A stretch of 8,986 nucleotides of DNA, from NCBI GenBank assembly GCA_028715025.1, contig JAQTLG010000047.1, positions 1 to 8,986 on the forward strand. The letters are read 5' to 3'. Position 1 is the stretch's first letter; each line of letters opens with the position of its first letter. The translations under genes were made by a program, and so were the position numbers. The notes under the pieces are model-generated. The model saw nothing but the letters and a program-made list of their open reading frames with translations, was not told where the DNA came from and made no database searches. Origin of the DNA: Dehalococcoidia bacterium. GTDB lineage: Bacteria; Chloroflexota; Dehalococcoidia; GIF9; UBA5629. Below, in pieces: positions 6,893 through 8,986 of this stretch.

Positions 6893-6920
6893 ATTATACA
6901 GTATTTTTTTCTTTGCGCAA
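6893..6920 (-). promoter_or_regulatory. candidate promoter for livH-livM
   Basis: On the minus strand a perfect TATAAT (6898 down to 6893) follows TTGCGC (6920 down to 6915; 3 of 6 match to TTGACA) with a 16-base A-rich spacer. The predicted start near 6886 gives a leader of about 30 bases. The region is clearly AT-rich compared with the surroundings. The -35 is weak, so the promoter is plausible but not certain. Confidence 0.4.
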
Positions 6921-6950
6921 CGGCGCTATTGAGTGTACGTTCCACCAGCG

Positions 6951-6974
6951 CTGCTGAACCGCATGAATCAGCAG
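6951..6974. repeat. short 7-bp inverted repeat in the binding protein-livH gap
   Basis: CTGCTGA (6951-6957) and TCAGCAG (6968-6974) pair perfectly around a 10-base loop. It has no T tract on either side. It may form a second small hairpin in the intercistronic RNA, but could be chance. Confidence 0.35.
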
Positions 6975-7001
6975 TAGAGTAAAACCATTTGGATTCATAG
7001 A

Positions 7002-7040
7002 GGCTGGCAGGCCGGTTGATATCCGCCCGGCCTGCCAGCC
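7002..7040 (-). terminator. strong hairpin after the binding-protein gene (terminator, attenuator or RNA stabiliser)
   Basis: A perfect 14-bp GC-rich inverted repeat (GGCTGGCAGGCCGG at 7002-7015 and its complement at 7027-7040) with an 11-base loop begins 20 bases after the stop codon of the minus-strand binding-protein gene. No run of T follows on either strand, so it is not a canonical Rho-independent terminator. Hairpins at this place in binding-protein transporter operons are known to protect the upstream mRNA or cause partial termination, giving more binding protein than permease. I infer the same role here. Confidence 0.7.
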
Positions 7041-7059
7041 ATCGCCGACAGATGCTTAT

Positions 7060-8412
7060 TTATTCAACAGCTGCCGGAGCTGCCGGTTGACCGAATTTCT
7101 CAACTACAGCCGGATTGATGACGTAGGGTTGGATTCCGGGATAATCGATTTTTTCCCATCCTCCGGATCCAATTCCGAGCGCCGGCCAAACGCCGACCTG
7201 CTTGCCGTCGACCCACTCCAGGCCCAGGCCGGTTACATAGCCCGGCCCGTAGACCAGATCGTGCGGCGCCTGGTATTTCTTGGCATCGAAATCCATGCCG
7301 TAATACATAACCCTGCCGGATGTGCCCTGGTAATCGGTCTTTTCGATGATGGGCACAAGAAGGTCCGCATCCAGGGTTTGCCCCTTCTCTATAGCATCCT
7401 TCATGATATAGATGGCGTCATAGGTGGCAGCAGTATATGCAGGGGGCTGCCCGAATTTTTTCTCGAAATTCTCGAAGAACGGTATGGTCTTTTCGGTGAT
7501 TTTTATGCCCGGCCCATAGGTGTTGAGGGTCATAACGTAGTTACCTTTACCACCCGTTGCCTCCCAGAATCCGAACTTCTGGGCTTCCACCACTATACCC
7601 ACGATCGCTGCAGGTATCTGCATCTCACCAGCCTGCTTGCTGAAGGTCACTCCCACCGGGCCCGAGAAGGTGGGGAATATAATGTGGGGATTCGTCGCCG
7701 CTATCGCCGTCAGCTCCGCGTTCACGTCGGTAGCAGTGTCGGACGGCCTCCATACGCCGGTCACCTCCATGCCCATCTTGGGTATGGTTGCTTCAGCGGT
7801 TTTCACCATGGCATCCGCCCAGGTCAGCTTCTCCGCCACAATGGCAACCCTGAGCTTGTCGGTGATGTTCAACTGCTTCTTCAAAGTGGCTGCCACCATG
7901 CCGAGCATGAGGAAATCCGAGTTGACCAGATAATACTCATTGTAAGGCGTGCCCTTGAAGAAATACTTGTAACGATCGTAGTCTTCAGCGACCTTCATCT
8001 GCAGTGCCCGGGTGGCGGCGCCGCAGTTAATGAAGATCGTCTTGTAGTTCATGGCTACTTCCTGCATGGGGAATACACCCTCGGTCCTGAAGCCTCCCAC
8101 CACAAAGTTGGGTTTATCCACGGTCAACAGCCTCTCCATGGCCGAGGCGGCATCCGTTGGGCTGAGGATCTCGTTGGAATCGGCCTTGATCAACTCGATC
8201 TGGTACATCTTCCCGTTTAAATTCACGCCGCCTGCAGCATTGATCTCATCGGCGGCTAATTGCGCTCCCATCCAATGGTGTTCCCCTTCAAGGAACTTCA
8301 TGGGGCCGATTACGCCCACCTTGATCACATCTTTCTGTTGCGGCGCGCAGGCAGGCAGCACAAGAGCAATAATAAGGATACTGACAAAAGAAATGAGGAA
8401 AAAGCGTTTCAT
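7060..8412 (-). CDS. ABC transporter substrate-binding lipoprotein (LivJ-like, Peripla_BP_6)
   Basis: 450 aa, ATG at 8412, with AAAGGAGGT (8427 down to 8419) 6 bases upstream. An N-terminal signal (KR, then a hydrophobic stretch 4-19) ends in the lipobox LPAC with Cys22 as the lipidation site, so the mature protein is anchored to the outer face of the cell membrane. The mature part starts with VIKVGVIGPMKFLEGEHHWMGAQLAADEINAAGGV-type sequence (residues 29-63), the usual first strand and helix of the type I periplasmic-binding fold, followed by VVGGFRTEG (104-112), LRVAIVAEKLTWADAM (187-202) for the second lobe, and YTAATYDAIYIMKDAI (326-341). Length is above the usual 370-410, mostly from the C-terminal stretch rich in Trp, Gly and Pro. 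Close relatives in the family bind branched-chain amino acids, amides, urea or aromatic and short acids; which ligand is bound here cannot be read by eye. It leads the minus-strand livHM operon. Confidence 0.93.
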   Translation of the reverse strand: MKRFFLISFVSILIIALVLPACAPQQKDVIKVGVIGPMKFLEGEHHWMGAQLAADEINAAGGVNLNGKMYQIELIKADSNEILSPTDAASAMERLLTVDKPNFVVGGFRTEGVFPMQEVAMNYKTIFINCGAATRALQMKVAEDYDRYKYFFKGTPYNEYYLVNSDFLMLGMVAATLKKQLNITDKLRVAIVAEKLTWADAMVKTAEATIPKMGMEVTGVWRPSDTATDVNAELTAIAATNPHIIFPTFSGPVGVTFSKQAGEMQIPAAIVGIVVEAQKFGFWEATGGKGNYVMTLNTYGPGIKITEKTIPFFENFEKKFGQPPAYTAATYDAIYIMKDAIEKGQTLDADLLVPIIEKTDYQGTSGRVMYYGMDFDAKKYQAPHDLVYGPGYVTGLGLEWVDGKQVGVWPALGIGSGGWEKIDYPGIQPYVINPAVVEKFGQPAAPAAVE

Positions 8413-8643
8413 CCACTAACCTCCTTTGAATAATAATCCCCTGATACTTGAACCGGCGGAAATCTATAGCCCCTGTGGACTATTTCTGGCACGCAATAAC
8501 TGCTTCTATTTAAAAGCTGGCACCTCCTTCCCTTTTTTTCTGACTGCCGCTACCAATACCATAGCATCCCCAAACAGTTGGAACAGCAATATTTGAATAT
8601 GGTCCCACTAAAGCTAAAACCCTGCATCCGACCACATCTATGC

Positions 8644-8672
8644 ATTATACAATATACGTCAAGATATTTACA
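8644..8672 (-). promoter_or_regulatory. weak candidate promoter for the binding-protein gene
   Basis: A perfect minus-strand TATAAT (8649 down to 8644) lies in an AT-rich island; 17 bases upstream is TGTAAA (8672 down to 8667), a poor -35 match. If used, the leader would be about 225 bases. Closer alternatives (for example TATAGA around 8462-8467) have no acceptable -35, so the real start site is open. Confidence 0.3.
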
Positions 8673-8710
8673 TGTTCGCATCCACAGATTAATGCCCGCA
8701 TTTTAACATC

Positions 8711-8733
8711 CCCGGCGCTGCCGGGCGGTTTTT
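8711..8733 (+). terminator. terminator-like hairpin with T5 tract, no gene in front
   Basis: CCCGGC (8711-8716) pairs with GCCGGG (8720-8725) around a 3-base loop, then CGG and TTTTT (8729-8733). This is a short Rho-independent terminator pattern in the plus direction. The upstream plus-strand DNA has no credible coding gene, so it may end a small RNA, block read-through before the mutase promoter, or be chance. Confidence 0.4.
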
Positions 8734-8753
8734 CGTTGACACATGCAGCCTAA

Positions 8754-8782
8754 TTGACATCCGCAGGCAGAGGCATTACCAT
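8754..8782 (+). promoter_or_regulatory. candidate promoter for the sugar-phosphate mutase gene
   Basis: A consensus TTGACA (8754-8759) is followed after 17 bases by TACCAT (8777-8782; 4 of 6 match to TATAAT). The predicted start near 8790 gives a leader of about 34 bases. A second TTGACA lies 18 bases upstream (8736-8741) but has no matching -10 of its own. Confidence 0.45.
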
Positions 8783-8823
8783 CATTTACCGATATCCATC
8801 AACTGCAACGGGGGTACATGAAT

Positions 8824-8986
8824 ATGGCACTCTTCGGCACCAGCGGGATCAGGGGTGTGGTCAACCAGGACCTTACTCCAAAGTTATGCAAAAATGTGGG
8901 CAGCGCGCTGGGCACACTGCTTCCTGCCGGTGCAACGGTATGCCTGGGTATGGATTCCCGACTCAGCCGGGAGTTGATCAGAGCAG
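8824..8986 (+). CDS. phosphoglucosamine/phosphomannomutase, N-terminus (partial)
   Basis: The first 54 residues are visible and the gene continues past the window edge. The N-terminus MALFGTSGIRGVVNQDLTP is the hallmark start of the alpha-D-phosphohexomutase family (GlmM, ManB, PGM), which moves phosphate between C1 and C6 of hexose or hexosamine phosphates for cell-wall and glycan precursors. CLGMDSRLSRELIR (40-53) matches the conserved strand-loop after the first helix. The phosphoserine loop is not in the window, so GlmM and ManB cannot be told apart. I chose the ATG at 8824 because GGGGG (8810-8814), a degenerate ribosome site, lies 9 bases upstream; the ATG at 8818 is only 3 bases away from it. 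It is divergent from the transporter and probably a housekeeping gene unrelated to it. Confidence 0.9.
   Translation, partial: MALFGTSGIRGVVNQDLTPKLCKNVGSALGTLLPAGATVCLGMDSRLSRELIRA

Larger units (their letters stand above)
8413..8823. other. divergent intergenic region, no convincing gene
   Basis: About 410 bp between the divergent binding-protein gene and the sugar-phosphate mutase gene. It holds the binding-protein ribosome site, a purine/pyrimidine-skewed stretch (8521-8540), an AT-rich island (8641-8672) with a minus-strand TATAAT, a terminator-like hairpin (8711-8733), and two TTGACA hexamers. A 35-codon plus-strand frame (8599-8706) has no ribosome binding site. I see no tRNA, riboswitch consensus or mobile element. 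Confidence 0.6.

Noticed and set aside
7087..8220. Long plus-strand open frame of 377 codons antisense to the binding-protein gene
   Set aside because: It has no family resemblance and an odd His/Gly/Arg-rich composition. It lies wholly opposite a gene with lipobox, strong ribosome site and family motifs. It is a codon-bias shadow.
8521..8529. CACCTCCTT, identical to the anti-Shine-Dalgarno tail of 16S rRNA
   Set aside because: It is only nine bases with no other rRNA sequence around it, and is simply the complement of a purine-rich ribosome-site-like motif on the minus strand.
8599..8706. 35-codon plus-strand frame ending 4 bases before the terminator-like hairpin
   Set aside because: It has no ribosome binding site, no recognisable sequence and ordinary composition for non-coding DNA. 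Its position before the hairpin is suggestive but not enough.
1..8986. CRISPR arrays, tRNA or rRNA genes, insertion sequences, attachment sites
   Set aside because: I scanned both strands by eye and saw no regularly spaced repeats, cloverleaf-type sequence, transposase motifs or flanking duplications.

Overview
The window looks like a metabolic and transport locus from an anaerobic or facultatively anaerobic bacterium of moderately high GC. Most genes have strong AAGGAGGT-type ribosome binding sites, starts are mixed (ATG, GTG and one TTG), and the Ile codon ATA is common. A [4Fe-4S]/FAD dehydratase of the 4-hydroxybutyryl-CoA dehydratase type points to anaerobic acid metabolism. A Chloroflexota (Dehalococcoidia-like) or Desulfobacterota-like source would fit, but this is a weak inference; no rRNA or other marker gene is present.

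Plus strand, left to right: the last 30 codons of a short-chain dehydrogenase/reductase (3-95); a complete 4-hydroxybutyryl-CoA dehydratase-like protein (119-1597); a 69-bp gap with a good candidate promoter; an AMP-forming acyl-CoA ligase (1667-3373); then two ABC-transporter ATPases, LivG-like (3375-4145) and LivF-like (4138-4887), packed with a 1-bp gap and an 8-bp overlap.

Minus strand, read from right to left: a lipoprotein substrate-binding protein of the LivJ/Peripla_BP_6 type (8412-7060); a 204-bp gap with a perfect 14-bp inverted repeat and a candidate promoter; the permease LivH (6855-5983); and directly abutting it the permease LivM (5982-4909), which carries an unusual C-terminal zinc ribbon. 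The two halves of the transporter converge tail to tail with only 21 bp between livF and livM.

The last feature is the start of a phosphoglucosamine/phosphomannomutase gene on the plus strand (8824 to the window edge). It is divergent from the binding-protein gene across about 410 bp of regulatory DNA.

The simplest reading is an uptake-and-activation module. The Liv-type transporter imports a small carboxylate or amino acid, the ligase makes its CoA thioester, the radical dehydratase removes water from a 4-hydroxyacyl-CoA-like intermediate, and the SDR performs a redox step. The substrate cannot be fixed from sequence. Points that stand out are the complete iron-sulfur ligand set of the dehydratase together with apparent changes at secondary active-site positions, the split and inverted transporter operon, and the zinc-ribbon tail on LivM.
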